A DNA stretch of 46,154 bases, taken from contig CALUII010000012.1 in assembly GCA_944320665.1 (NCBI GenBank), positions 1 through 46,154 on the forward strand. The letters are read 5' to 3'. Below the pieces are notes generated by a model, which worked only from the letters and a program-made list of their open reading frames with translations, did no database searches and was not told the DNA's origin. Source of the DNA: an uncultured Alistipes sp. Its GTDB lineage: Bacteria; Bacteroidota; Bacteroidia; Bacteroidales; Rikenellaceae. Made by a program: the position numbers and the translations under genes. Positions within the stretch are counted from its first letter, which is position 1, and every line of letters begins with the position of its first letter. This document shows, piece after piece, positions 10,701 to 17,617 of the stretch.

Positions 10701-10737
10701 CGACGAGGCCAAACGCCGCATTGCCACACTCAATTGA
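7732..10737 (+). CDS. Large exported tetratricopeptide-repeat protein
   Basis: 1001 residues. The first roughly 27 form a signal peptide (LLMLLLLFSPGLCPTLVAR), so it should act in the periplasm or at the outer membrane. The rest is a near-continuous array of TPR-type helical pairs with repeating features such as YxLGxxYxxxGxYxxAxxxF and AxYxLAxCYxRxGxxxEA, probably more than 20 repeats. TPR superhelices bind other proteins; no catalytic motif is visible. Several ATGs cluster at 7732, 7738, 7744 and 7747. The first is used, though a start at 7744 or 7747 would give an equally good signal peptide. It is followed 13 bp later by an outer-membrane beta-barrel gene, which suggests the two work together. 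Its partner and function are unknown to me. Confidence 0.85.
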   Translation: MTMHMMRRNLLMLLLLFSPGLCPTLVARDAEPETLALINRGVELFDYGRWIDARHEFLRAQESLDPADRYERQKVEYYLAACAVELGERDAEATLLRFVAQWPGSVFSNDVLFSLASYYCTQGDMAAAARTFAEVDYDSLTPQRKAQYDIRMGYAAFGAGRYDEAYDYFERVDPRSEYADHALYYRSYIEYSRGDYARAKAGFDRLATSAAYADLVPYYLLQLEFMEGNYRYVVQRGDALIAQAAPQHRVELERVMAESWYHLGDFNRTLEYLSAYRRHDGAFGRNEEYLMGYSLYRTARYSDAEAYLRRACGADDALTQNASYHLADCYVRRGAKREAMQSFAMAANDAFDTTIAEDALFNYGKLQYELGGGVFNEAINVLTRYIERYPASERVPQARELLIAAYYNSRNYDAAYDAIKAVASPDSEVRAALQKIAYFRALEAWTAGDRNAAKRLLAESAAVGVSPKYNALVLFWQGEIAYAEGDYATAAERYSSYMRRAPRNASEYALASYNLGYTRFEQQRMKEAGDAFTRFLSLHRTADAYRADAWNRLGDTQYSSRQFSQAAESYAKAMSSSGPERYYAQYQRAVTLGILGRSDAKIEALQRIITAGEGDYTDDASYELGRTYIARGNYAEGARALERYVEEYPASPMRTQALSELGLAWLNLGNQEKSLRYYDAVVAAAPQSAEAKGAMEGIRDIYVSRGDVDSYFAYAEKVGLESDVTLVARDSLTFAAAQQLYLAQQNEPAARALSSYTERFPKGYYLTDALYYLSDCYLRLGRRDEAITTLGALADRTPNPYLATALERLAEMTYADKRYAEAASAYRRLYDAASERAKREAAMTGYVRATLAQNDPALIAPMATDVAAAADAGTVAVRESQFAWAEQLRLRGETKEALKIYRKLAGEVKSAEGAAAAYYVLEDALANGDPGEAEKLVFAYIDRQTPHAYWLAKAYLLLGDAYARKGDAFQARATWQSVADGYSPADDGIVDEAKRRIATLN

Positions 10738-10750
10738 TATTTCGCGCATC

Positions 10751-12454
10751 ATGAAACGAATACTCTATACCATGTTGTTTGCCGTGCTGCCCGTGGTGGC
10801 GGCCGCGCAGGTCGAAAAAAGCGTCGAGGTGACCAAGGAGTACGTACCTGCCGTCGCTTCGGCTCAGAAACTGGCCATCGTGCCCGATATGACCGATACG
10901 GTGCGTCTGCGTCCCGATATCGACTATACGATCACCCCGTTGTCTCTTGCCACCACCCTTGCTTCGGAGCCGATCCGTCCGGCAACGGTCACCTATTGGG
11001 AGTTCAACCGCCCGCGCCCCTTCTACCTGAAGTTGGGAGCCGGTTGGCCGCTCAACTCCGTGGCCGACTTCTATGCCTCGACACAGAACCCGAGCACGGG
11101 CTATCTGATGGGGTATATTAACCACGAGGGACGTTATGCTGACATTCGCAACAATTTCGGCTTCAAGACCAACTCGCTTCGGATGGTGAATCGGGCCGGC
11201 ATTGCGGCCGGCAAGTATCTGGGTCGTCGGATTCTCGAAGGTGAGGTGTCGTACGATGACCGTCTGTATCACCGTTACGGACAGTATGTGACCGATCCGA
11301 TGCCCGAGGAGTTCGGTCCGAAGATCAATTACGGGGAGTTTGGACTGCGGCTGCGCGTGGGAGATGATTTCACCGATCTGAACCGTTGGAATTTCAATCT
11401 GGGTGTGGAGGGCGACCTCTTTTTCGATCGAACCGACGGCCGGCAGTCGGCCGGTGGCGTGCGCCAGACGCACGTTGGTGTGGAGGGTGCTCTGGCACGC
11501 GGATTCGGAGCACATGCCCTGCGCCTGGATCTGAGGTATCGTTACGACGGCGGAGCAAAGTCGATAGCGGAACTCGAACACGATATCTTTTCGGCGGGTC
11601 TGCGGTACGATCTGACGGGTGGACGCCTCCTGTTGCGTCTTGGGGCAGATTACTATTACGATCAGCCGGTTCGGGGCGAGGAGCATCACTACGTACTGCC
11701 TGATGTGAAGTTGCAATTCGATCTGGGAACCAAGGCATTCGCTCCTTATCTTGAGGTCGACGGATCGTTGCGGGACAACACGTTGCGAACGCTCTCGCGT
11801 GAAAATCCCTATTTGTGGGGACGCCTCTGGGGCGATAAAAGTACGGTGTCGTACGACGCGCGGCTGGGTGCTACGGGTGCTTTTGCCGATTCGCGGGTAA
11901 CCTATCGTCTCTTTGCATCGGCCGGTGTGGTCGAAAATCAACTCTTCTGGTATGGCGTGCGTCGCACGACCGGATTGACGTCGTTTCTGGATGCCTTCGG
12001 ATTCGTGCAGGCGCGTCAGCGTGTGGCCTCGCTCAATGGCGAGATGGAGTTCAAACCGGCGAGCCGTTTCTACCTTATGGTGGGAGCGCACGGCTATCTC
12101 TATGATGACGATACGGCCTATGCGTGCGGCATGCCTTCGTTCGAGGGGCGCGTAGCGGCACGTTATACCGGACGCAAAATCTCGTTTGGGGCATCGGTCG
12201 ATCTGCAGAGCGTGCGTCATTGGACCGTCCTGTCGGGTACGTCGTTGCCCGGTGGCGGGGTGGAGGCGGTCGATGCCGAGACCTTTGCTGCCCCGTTTGG
12301 GGTGGATGTAGGCGTGGATTTTGACTGGCGGATTACACCGGGCTTCTCGCTCTTTGCCGAAGCACACAATCTGGCCAACATGAAGCTGTATCGCTATGCG
12401 TTCTATCCTGAATACGGAATTAACTTTACGGCCGGTGTGAAGTTCGTCTTCTGA
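10751..12454 (+). CDS. Outer-membrane beta-barrel protein (TonB-receptor-like, no plug seen)
   Basis: 567 residues with a signal peptide ending near VVAAAQ. A short periplasmic segment follows (VEVTKEYVPAVASAQKLAIV, then a proline-rich linker). From about residue 90 the sequence alternates in the manner of amphipathic strands rich in Tyr, Arg and Asp, and it ends in FTAGVKFVF with the terminal aromatic residue used for barrel insertion. The barrel is probably about 16-18 strands. A TonB plug domain is not recognisable, although pipelines often name such proteins TonB-dependent receptors. The open frame reaches back to 10460 but that part overlaps the TPR gene; ATG 10751 begins the signal peptide. 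It is likely co-transcribed with, and functionally tied to, the TPR protein. Confidence 0.8.
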   Translation: MKRILYTMLFAVLPVVAAAQVEKSVEVTKEYVPAVASAQKLAIVPDMTDTVRLRPDIDYTITPLSLATTLASEPIRPATVTYWEFNRPRPFYLKLGAGWPLNSVADFYASTQNPSTGYLMGYINHEGRYADIRNNFGFKTNSLRMVNRAGIAAGKYLGRRILEGEVSYDDRLYHRYGQYVTDPMPEEFGPKINYGEFGLRLRVGDDFTDLNRWNFNLGVEGDLFFDRTDGRQSAGGVRQTHVGVEGALARGFGAHALRLDLRYRYDGGAKSIAELEHDIFSAGLRYDLTGGRLLLRLGADYYYDQPVRGEEHHYVLPDVKLQFDLGTKAFAPYLEVDGSLRDNTLRTLSRENPYLWGRLWGDKSTVSYDARLGATGAFADSRVTYRLFASAGVVENQLFWYGVRRTTGLTSFLDAFGFVQARQRVASLNGEMEFKPASRFYLMVGAHGYLYDDDTAYACGMPSFEGRVAARYTGRKISFGASVDLQSVRHWTVLSGTSLPGGGVEAVDAETFAAPFGVDVGVDFDWRITPGFSLFAEAHNLANMKLYRYAFYPEYGINFTAGVKFVF

Positions 12455-12477
12455 CGGTCGGACGGTCGATGTTATGA

Positions 12478-12519
12478 GGTGCCGGCAACCTGCCATGTGG
12501 GTTGTCGGCACCTGTTTTT
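12478..12519 (+). terminator. Intrinsic terminator after the TPR/beta-barrel pair
   Basis: A 13-bp stem (12478-12490 with 12500-12512, one G-T pair) is followed by TGTTTTT. It separates this unit from the next promoter. Confidence 0.85.
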
Positions 12520-12562
12520 GTATAAAAACGTATACTGTGTTTAATATAATTAAGCTTACATT

Positions 12563-12592
12563 TTGTTTTATTAAAATAAGGTTGTATATTTG
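12563..12592 (+). promoter_or_regulatory. Bacteroidetes promoter for the DUF2089 gene
   Basis: TTG at 12563-12565, a 19-nt spacer and TATATTTG at 12585-12592 fit the consensus exactly. The surrounding 60 bp are very A/T-rich compared with the genes. The leader would be about 20 nt. Confidence 0.8.
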
Positions 12593-12618
12593 TGATGGAG
12601 TTTAAAAAATAGTTGATT

Positions 12619-12897
12619 ATGGAATCCATCAAAAACCTTCCGGTCGTATGCCCGTCGTGCGGTGCGGAACTTCGTGTGCGGGCCCTGGCCTGTCCGAAGT
12701 GCGACACCCGTGTCGAGGGCGACTACGACTTGCCGCTCTTCCTGCTGCTGACGGCGGAGGAGCAACGCTTCGTACTCGATTTCGTGAAGTGCAGCGGATC
12801 GCTCAAGGAGATGGCCGCACAGCTCGGATTGAGCTATCCAACCGTCCGGAACCGTCTGGATGATTTGATCGAACACCTTAAAACACTCGAATTATGA
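12619..12897 (+). CDS. DUF2089-type zinc-ribbon/HTH regulator
   Basis: 92 residues. The N-terminus carries a zinc ribbon with two CxxC pairs (CPSCG near residue 11 and CPKCD near 26). The C-terminal half is a helix-turn-helix with SLKEMAAQLGLSYPTVRNRLDDLIEHLK. This matches the DUF2089 family, thought to be transcription regulators. It overlaps the next gene by 4 bp (ATGA), so the two proteins are made together, and the membrane protein may be its partner or target. ATG 12619 fits the promoter spacing better than the TTG two codons earlier. Confidence 0.85.
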   Translation: MESIKNLPVVCPSCGAELRVRALACPKCDTRVEGDYDLPLFLLLTAEEQRFVLDFVKCSGSLKEMAAQLGLSYPTVRNRLDDLIEHLKTLEL

Positions 12898-13466
12898 AAA
12901 AACTGATCTATCCGTTCCGCTACTTCTCGGGCGAAAAGACGCTCGTGGCGGGACTCGTACTGATGATGGTTGCAACGATCCTGGCCCGCATTGCGGGCTC
13001 AACATTCCGTGGGGTTGTGTCGCAGGGGATTGACTCGTTGAGTTTCGGACAGCTGCTCCTGCAGTGGCTGGTCGGATGGCTCGTATTGTCGGCGCTGCTC
13101 TATGCCGCAGCCCGGATCTTCTCGCGTACCCGCACCCGAATCGTCGACCTGGTGGGCAATCAGGCGTGGGCCCGGCTGCCGTTGCTCTTTATCCTGCTGG
13201 GCGGGATGCTGCCCGCCGTGCGCCGCACGATTGACGCCATGGAGTGCATGGCGCCGAACGAGATGATGCAGCTCGACCTGACGTGGGTTACGATCTATGG
13301 ATTTTTTGTGGTCGTGATGCTCGTTTGGTTCCTCTGGTGGAGCTACTGCGGTTTTGCCGTGGCCACGAATCTGCGTCGGGGCAAGGGCATCGCAATTTAT
13401 ATCGTATGTTACCTGCTGGCCGAAGTGGCCGCTACGTGGATGACCAACGCCATTGCGAGATGGTAG
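12894..13466 (+). CDS. Small polytopic membrane protein coupled to the DUF2089 regulator
   Basis: 190 residues with about five predicted membrane helices, around residues 17-38, 50-72, 90-110, 128-155 and 164-186. No catalytic or transport motif is recognised; the layout vaguely recalls Yip1-type membrane proteins, but I cannot confirm that. It begins within the stop of the DUF2089 gene (ATGA) and ends before a strong terminator, so the two form a closed two-gene unit. A regulator/membrane-sensor pair is a reasonable inference from the arrangement only. Confidence 0.7.
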   Translation: MKKLIYPFRYFSGEKTLVAGLVLMMVATILARIAGSTFRGVVSQGIDSLSFGQLLLQWLVGWLVLSALLYAAARIFSRTRTRIVDLVGNQAWARLPLLFILLGGMLPAVRRTIDAMECMAPNEMMQLDLTWVTIYGFFVVVMLVWFLWWSYCGFAVATNLRRGKGIAIYIVCYLLAEVAATWMTNAIARW

Positions 13467-13493
13467 GACCGTAGGTCCCTAACCAAAATGTAG

Positions 13494-13540
13494 GGCCGGA
13501 TGTGGGCAAACATGCTTGACATCCGGCCTTGTGTGTTTTT
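13494..13540 (+). terminator. Intrinsic terminator after the DUF2089 operon
   Basis: A 10-bp perfect stem (GGCCGGATGT 13494-13503 with 13519-13528) has a 15-nt loop and is followed by TTGTGTGTTTTT. It lies between convergent genes. Confidence 0.8.
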
Positions 13541-13567
13541 GGGGAGGAAGGTGCCTGGATGTTTGGA

Positions 13568-14290
13568 TTACTGTGGACCCGTTTCAGACGACTGCAGGTC
13601 GGCAAACCAATAGCTGTAGCGGTGGAGTGTGCCGTCGTCGTGGCGGATGTCGTAACTGCGTCGGACCGGCGTGCCCAACCGATAGGAAATTGGGTGGCGG
13701 AAGATTGGGCCGTCATAACAAAAAGTGTGGTATTCGCCGTTCTCGCCGTTGGGATCGATGTTGCGGGGCAGGGAGTCGATGAATGCCCGGTCGAGTGTGC
13801 GTCCGATGGCTGCGGCGCCGAGTCCGTCAGCCATCGTGGTGACGACGACGCTCTTCAGTCCCGTCTGGAGAAAGTCGTCGATCACCTCCTCTGAGGTGCG
13901 GTTCCAGAGAGGTTCGATCACCTCGATACCCAGTGGGGCAAGTTGTTCCTCGCGGTAGCGGCGGACGTCGTGCAGAAAGATGTCGCCGAAGATGAAATGT
14001 CGGACCCCCATCCTTGCGAAGTGACGGGCCTCCCGTTCCATAGAGGCGCCGTACTCCTCCATGCCTCCGCCTGCTGAAAGTTCTACAGCGTGGAGCGGCA
14101 GGCCGATGCTGTCGGCCTGCGCCTGCAGTAGCGCGAGCGGTATGTCGTGCATGGTTGATCGGTGCGAACGGCCGTTTACGGTGGTCATCAGCGCCACGAT
14201 CTCATAACGCTCCGACTGCTGTGCGCGCAGCAATGCATGGGCCGAATCCTTGCCCCCGCTCCAGTTGAAGAGTGCCTTTAACCGTTCCAT
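13568..14290 (-). CDS. Dph6-like ATP pyrophosphatase (PP-loop amidoligase family)
   Basis: 240 residues. The PP-loop SGGKDS (11-16) binds ATP. The family signature GENGEYHTFCYDGPIF near residue 185 and TADGLGAAAIGR-type spacing match the diphthine-ammonia ligase (Dph6/YbgI-like ATPase) family. In eukaryotes and archaea Dph6 amidates diphthine on elongation factor 2. Bacteria lack diphthamide, so the substrate here must differ, perhaps another amide-forming reaction. It is the last gene of a five-gene minus-strand operon and overlaps the DUF2284 gene by 13 bp. Confidence 0.87.
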   Translation of the reverse strand: MERLKALFNWSGGKDSAHALLRAQQSERYEIVALMTTVNGRSHRSTMHDIPLALLQAQADSIGLPLHAVELSAGGGMEEYGASMEREARHFARMGVRHFIFGDIFLHDVRRYREEQLAPLGIEVIEPLWNRTSEEVIDDFLQTGLKSVVVTTMADGLGAAAIGRTLDRAFIDSLPRNIDPNGENGEYHTFCYDGPIFRHPISYRLGTPVRRSYDIRHDDGTLHRYSYWFADLQSSETGPQ

Positions 14291-14862
14291 ACGACCTTGT
14301 TGGCGGGTAGGTTGTGGAAGAAGCCGCAGACCAACGTCAGGTATTCGGGCAGCCTTCCTTCACGTCCCCATTGCAGCCCGAATCCAAAGAGCTCCTCGAC
14401 CATCGGTCCGAGGTCGAATCCGCATGCCTCGAGCGACGGCCGTACCCATTCCGGGTGGCGGCACGCTGCGCCCGATGGGCGGGTGCAGGTCCCTTCGGGG
14501 CAGTAAAGACAACTGCCGGCATAGGCAAACGACCGTCCGCCGTAGCGCTGCTCCATATCGAGCAGGTGCCGTTCGAGACGCTGTCGTTCGGGACGGATCA
14601 GGGCGCGTGCCTCGGAGAGCGGCAGTCCTGCTTTGAGGGGGCGGATGCGTGTGGCTACGATCAGGGCCGTCGAGTAGTGTTCCAGGTATTTCGTCACATC
14701 GAAATCGAAGGGCGGGCAGCCCCAGCTGCGTCCGTATTGCGGACAGCTGCGACAATAGCCACCGATACGTTCGGCGTCGCGGTATCGGGTGATGCAGTTG
14801 CTCACGGGGAGTGTTGCCGTGAACTCTTCGGTAGTATAGTCGGGAGTGTTCATTGCGTTCAT
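14278..14862 (-). CDS. DUF2284 putative metal-binding protein
   Basis: 194 residues, cytosolic by appearance (no signal or membrane segment). It is rich in paired cysteines: CITRYRD and YCRSCPQYGRSWGCPPF in the N-terminal third, CLYCPEGTC and AACRHPE in the middle. This is the DUF2284 layout, which suggests a bound metal or Fe-S cluster. Its role is not known. Starts at 14862 (MNAM) or 14853 are both possible. It overlaps the upstream DUF6064 gene by 4 bp (ATGA) and the downstream Dph6-like gene by 13 bp, so translation is tightly coupled. Confidence 0.82.
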   Translation of the reverse strand: MNAMNTPDYTTEEFTATLPVSNCITRYRDAERIGGYCRSCPQYGRSWGCPPFDFDVTKYLEHYSTALIVATRIRPLKAGLPLSEARALIRPERQRLERHLLDMEQRYGGRSFAYAGSCLYCPEGTCTRPSGAACRHPEWVRPSLEACGFDLGPMVEELFGFGLQWGREGRLPEYLTLVCGFFHNLPANKVVWNG

Positions 14863-15596
14863 ATGGTTTCACTGTACAGGTCGAACTGGTGGAGCAGCGT
14901 TACCGTGAAGAAGGCGCCGATCAGCAGACACAATACCAACAGCAGCGTGTTGAGTACGCGGGTCGAGGGTTTGGTGACCTGCGAACGGTGCTGGTCGATG
15001 TATTCGCGGAAGAAGAGGTAGAGTGCCGGAACCACGCTGCAGGCCAGCAGATAGTCCTCCGGAATGCCGAAGAGGTAGACCTTCGACAGTCCGATCAGTG
15101 CCCAGTGGCAGAGGAACATGGCCAGCACGATATTGACCCGTTCGGAAAAGGCGAGCATCACGCCGATGGTGAATACGGCAACCGAGCAGGGCATCACGGG
15201 AGAGGTCATCTCGGGAAACGTGCGTCCGAGGGCCAGCGACACGAGCGGGTAGATCAGCGGCATGGCGAAAAGCAGCAGGGCAAAACCGTTTCGGCGTGAG
15301 GTGCGATGCAGCGAGGCGTGCCCTACGGCCAGGTCATAGATCCACAAGGTTCCCATCACCGCCCAGAAGAGCGCCAGCATGCCGTGGTACTCGCGCGGTT
15401 CGCAGTAGATCAGATAGTAGACGCCGGCGATCCAGAAGTTCAACAGTGCCATGAAGAGCTTCATAGCCAATCGCACCCCGGCTGTCGGGTGGCGATAGAG
15501 CAGCACGACGAGCATGATGCCGAGAAGGGTCAGCAGCAATTGTGCAGGCCATGTGGCGGCATTGTAGGCGGCAATCGTGTTCCAGAAGGTTTCCAT
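14859..15596 (-). CDS. DUF6064-type integral membrane protein
   Basis: 245 residues. The start METFWNTIAAYNAATWPAQ is characteristic of the DUF6064 family. About eight hydrophobic helices follow, with short polar loops such as YCEPREYHGMLALFWAVMGTLW and a charged loop FREYIDQHRSQVTKPSTR before the last helix. No transport or enzyme motif is recognised. It lies 36 bp after the YjjB-like gene and overlaps the DUF2284 gene, placing it in the middle of the operon. Confidence 0.8.
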   Translation of the reverse strand: METFWNTIAAYNAATWPAQLLLTLLGIMLVVLLYRHPTAGVRLAMKLFMALLNFWIAGVYYLIYCEPREYHGMLALFWAVMGTLWIYDLAVGHASLHRTSRRNGFALLLFAMPLIYPLVSLALGRTFPEMTSPVMPCSVAVFTIGVMLAFSERVNIVLAMFLCHWALIGLSKVYLFGIPEDYLLACSVVPALYLFFREYIDQHRSQVTKPSTRVLNTLLLVLCLLIGAFFTVTLLHQFDLYSETI

Positions 15597-15632
15597 GGTG
15601 TTTTTTCGACAGGCTGGTGGGATGGAAAGAGA

Positions 15633-16145
15633 TTATTGTTTTCGGCGCACCGGGGGTATTTTGCGTCGTGTGAGCGAAAAGGCCCGGCGGTTGAAGATGA
15701 AAATCGGAAAAGTCGCACCGGCTGCCAGCATGAAGATTACGCTCAGTGATACCGTGGCGTTGAGGAAGAAGAGTTGCATGTACTGCATGCTTTGGCCCGG
15801 GTCGCCGAGCGACTGCATGAACAGGATGAGTGAAAAGACCGTCTTGTAGGCGTAGATGCCCGGGATCATGGGCAGCAGGGCCGGGATGTAGAGTACGGTC
15901 ATCGGGCAGCGCACGCCGCGTCCGAGCCAAAGGCTGCCGAGGCCGATGACCACAGCAGCGCAGAGCGATGCACTGGCGATGTCCGCGCCTCCGTAATGCA
16001 TCATGCAGAATCGCAGTGCGTGTCCCACGGCGGCGAGCAATGCGATACGCGGAAATGCGCGCATCGGGGGATCGGATATGGCCCCGAAACCGATGGCGGC
16101 GACGGCGGCCAGCAGACCGTCGAGCAGGATGTCCGTAACGATCAT
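15633..16145 (-). CDS. YjjB-like half of a ThrE-type exporter
   Basis: 170 residues with four to five membrane helices. It matches the ThrE_2/DUF3815 family, including the segment YIPALLPMIPGIYAYKTVF, which carries the conserved PxxPG. In E. coli YjjB works with YjjP as a split transporter reported to export succinate; related fused proteins export threonine and serine. Succinate is a main fermentation product of gut Bacteroidales, so succinate or a related acid is a plausible substrate, but this is inference. It overlaps the YjjP-like gene by 4 bp. Confidence 0.87.
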   Translation of the reverse strand: MIVTDILLDGLLAAVAAIGFGAISDPPMRAFPRIALLAAVGHALRFCMMHYGGADIASASLCAAVVIGLGSLWLGRGVRCPMTVLYIPALLPMIPGIYAYKTVFSLILFMQSLGDPGQSMQYMQLFFLNATVSLSVIFMLAAGATFPIFIFNRRAFSLTRRKIPPVRRKQ

Positions 16146-16909
16146 AACAGGCTGTCTTTAACCATGAGTAATGTGGCGCCGAGACCGATGGCGATGCAGA
16201 CGATCAGTAGCAAGGCATTGATCAGTCGGCTGACTCCGACCAGAACGTGCCCTTCGACGATGTCGATTACGCCGTTGATGAGCGGCACGCCCGGCACCAG
16301 AAACAGCGGGCTGGTGGCCAGTGCGATTTGGGCCGTGCAGTCGAAGCGCAGGGCGGCCGAGGCGCAAAGTGAGGCGATAAAGGCGGCGGCAATGACAATC
16401 AGATAGTGGTTCAGGCCGTGGGCTTGCATGCGTTGTTTGGCGGCGAAGCCCACGAGTGTGGCCGTGAAGACGATGGCCGAAGCCGTGAGGTCGCCGCCGA
16501 AAAGTCCGCAGAACGAGGCGTTGGCCAGACCGACGGTCAGCAGCACGAAGATCGGATCCATGCGTGGTTTGTCGATCAAACGGTCGAACCGTTGGCGGAT
16601 CTCGTCGAGCGAGAGTTTTTCGTCGACAGCATCCCAACTCAGGGCGCTGAGGTCCGAGTTGCGTTCGAAACTGATGGGAAGGGCCGGAATACCGACAACG
16701 CGTGTAAGGGCTTCTCCGCCTTCGGTGTCTCGGGCCGTGAGGATGATGTTTTTCAGCGAGCTTGACAGTTGGATGTCGATACCCTGTGAAGCCCCGAGGC
16801 GTTGCGAGTTGCGGAATACGCGCGAGGTGTGGACGCCCGACCCGAGCAGGTAGGAGGCATACGTAGCGATGAAGTCGAGTGTGTCGTGCAGTTCGCGTTG
16901 AGTCTTCAT
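16142..16909 (-). CDS. YjjP-like half of a ThrE-type exporter
   Basis: 255 residues. A cytosolic N-terminal region of about 115 residues holds the family motif YLLGSGVHTSRVFRNSQRLG; about five membrane helices follow, including FLVPGVPLINGVIDIVEGH with the PGxPxxxG signature of the ThrE/DUF1212 family. It should form a heteromeric inner-membrane exporter with the downstream YjjB-like protein. It is the first gene of a five-gene minus-strand operon. Its ATG lies only 8 bp from a good -7 box, implying a very short leader. Confidence 0.88.
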   Translation of the reverse strand: MKTQRELHDTLDFIATYASYLLGSGVHTSRVFRNSQRLGASQGIDIQLSSSLKNIILTARDTEGGEALTRVVGIPALPISFERNSDLSALSWDAVDEKLSLDEIRQRFDRLIDKPRMDPIFVLLTVGLANASFCGLFGGDLTASAIVFTATLVGFAAKQRMQAHGLNHYLIVIAAAFIASLCASAALRFDCTAQIALATSPLFLVPGVPLINGVIDIVEGHVLVGVSRLINALLLIVCIAIGLGATLLMVKDSLL

Positions 16910-16917
16910 AATGAAGA

Positions 16918-16925
16918 CAAATTTA
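16918..16925 (-). promoter_or_regulatory. -7 box for the yjjP-yjjB-DUF6064-DUF2284-dph6 operon
   Basis: TAAATTTG on the minus strand (16925 down to 16918) matches TAnnTTTG. It ends 8 bp before the ATG at 16909, so the transcript leader would be only a few bases. A TTTG lies upstream but at about 14 rather than 19 bp. Confidence 0.6.
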
Positions 16926-17044
16926 GTATAAAATTATTGCAAATCGGGCCGAGCTTCGGGAAAATTTGCATAATGCGTCGTTTTTTGAGGGCGTATGTGA
17001 GTTCGATGCCGATCATGAGCTGTGGAGATGTGAATCTTTTGCCG

Positions 17045-17052
17045 TATCTTTG
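17045..17052 (+). promoter_or_regulatory. -7 box placed almost on the cobA start codon
   Basis: TATCTTTG matches the consensus and ends 5 bp before ATG 17058. Since Bacteroidetes transcription starts a few bases past this box, the mRNA would be leaderless or nearly so. No good TTG is seen 19 bp upstream. Confidence 0.6.
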
Positions 17053-17057
17053 TCCAT

Positions 17058-17603
17058 ATGGAACGAGGATACATACATCTTTATACGGGCAACGGTAAGG
17101 GTAAGACCACGGCGGCGTTCGGTCTGGCTCTGCGGGCGCTGTGTGCGGGCCGCGATGTAGCCGTAGGACAGTTCGTCAAATCGATGTCGTACAACGAGAC
17201 CCGGGCTGAAGCCCTCTTCGACGGGAGGGGTACGCCGGTGCCCTCCTTCGGGCGGTTGCATGTCGAGCAGTTCGGCCGCGGTTGTTTTTTGGACCGCAGG
17301 CCCGATCCGGCCGATGTCGCGTGTGCCCGTGACGGATTGGCCCGTTGTGCGGTGTGGCTCTCGGAGGGGAAGTACGACGTGGTGGTGCTTGACGAATTGA
17401 ACATTGCGCTCCATTTCGGGTTGCTTGACATCGGCGAGGTGCTCGATGTGCTGGCGTCACGGACTCCGCACGTCGAAGTGGTTATCACGGGGCGTTATGC
17501 GCCGCAGGAGCTCTATGCGGTGGCCGATCTGGTCACCGAGATGCACGAGGTGAAGCACTATTACAGTCAGGGGGTTCTGTCTCGCGACGGCATCGATCAT
17601 TGA
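17058..17603 (+). CDS. cobO: Cob(I)alamin / cob(I)yrinate adenosyltransferase (CobA/BtuR/CobO type)
   Basis: 181 residues. It transfers the 5'-deoxyadenosyl group from ATP to reduced corrinoid to make adenosylcobalamin. The P-loop variant GNGKGKTT is at 11-18 directly after the family start MERGYIHLYT. Further family marks are VGQFVKSMSYNE, LSEGKYDVVVLDELNIALHFGLL and VVITGRYAPQELYAVADLVTEM. The start is secure because homologues begin the same way. It is convergent, with a 14-bp gap, to a BtuF-like corrinoid-binding lipoprotein, which supports a role in salvaging imported B12. No cobalamin riboswitch is visible upstream. Confidence 0.94.
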   Translation: MERGYIHLYTGNGKGKTTAAFGLALRALCAGRDVAVGQFVKSMSYNETRAEALFDGRGTPVPSFGRLHVEQFGRGCFLDRRPDPADVACARDGLARCAVWLSEGKYDVVVLDELNIALHFGLLDIGEVLDVLASRTPHVEVVITGRYAPQELYAVADLVTEMHEVKHYYSQGVLSRDGIDH

Positions 17604-17617
17604 TCGGGAGTGACCGT

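Noticed and set aside
10730-12511. A 593-codon minus-strand open frame
   Set aside because: Antisense shadow of the outer-membrane barrel gene; no recognisable motifs and no promoter.
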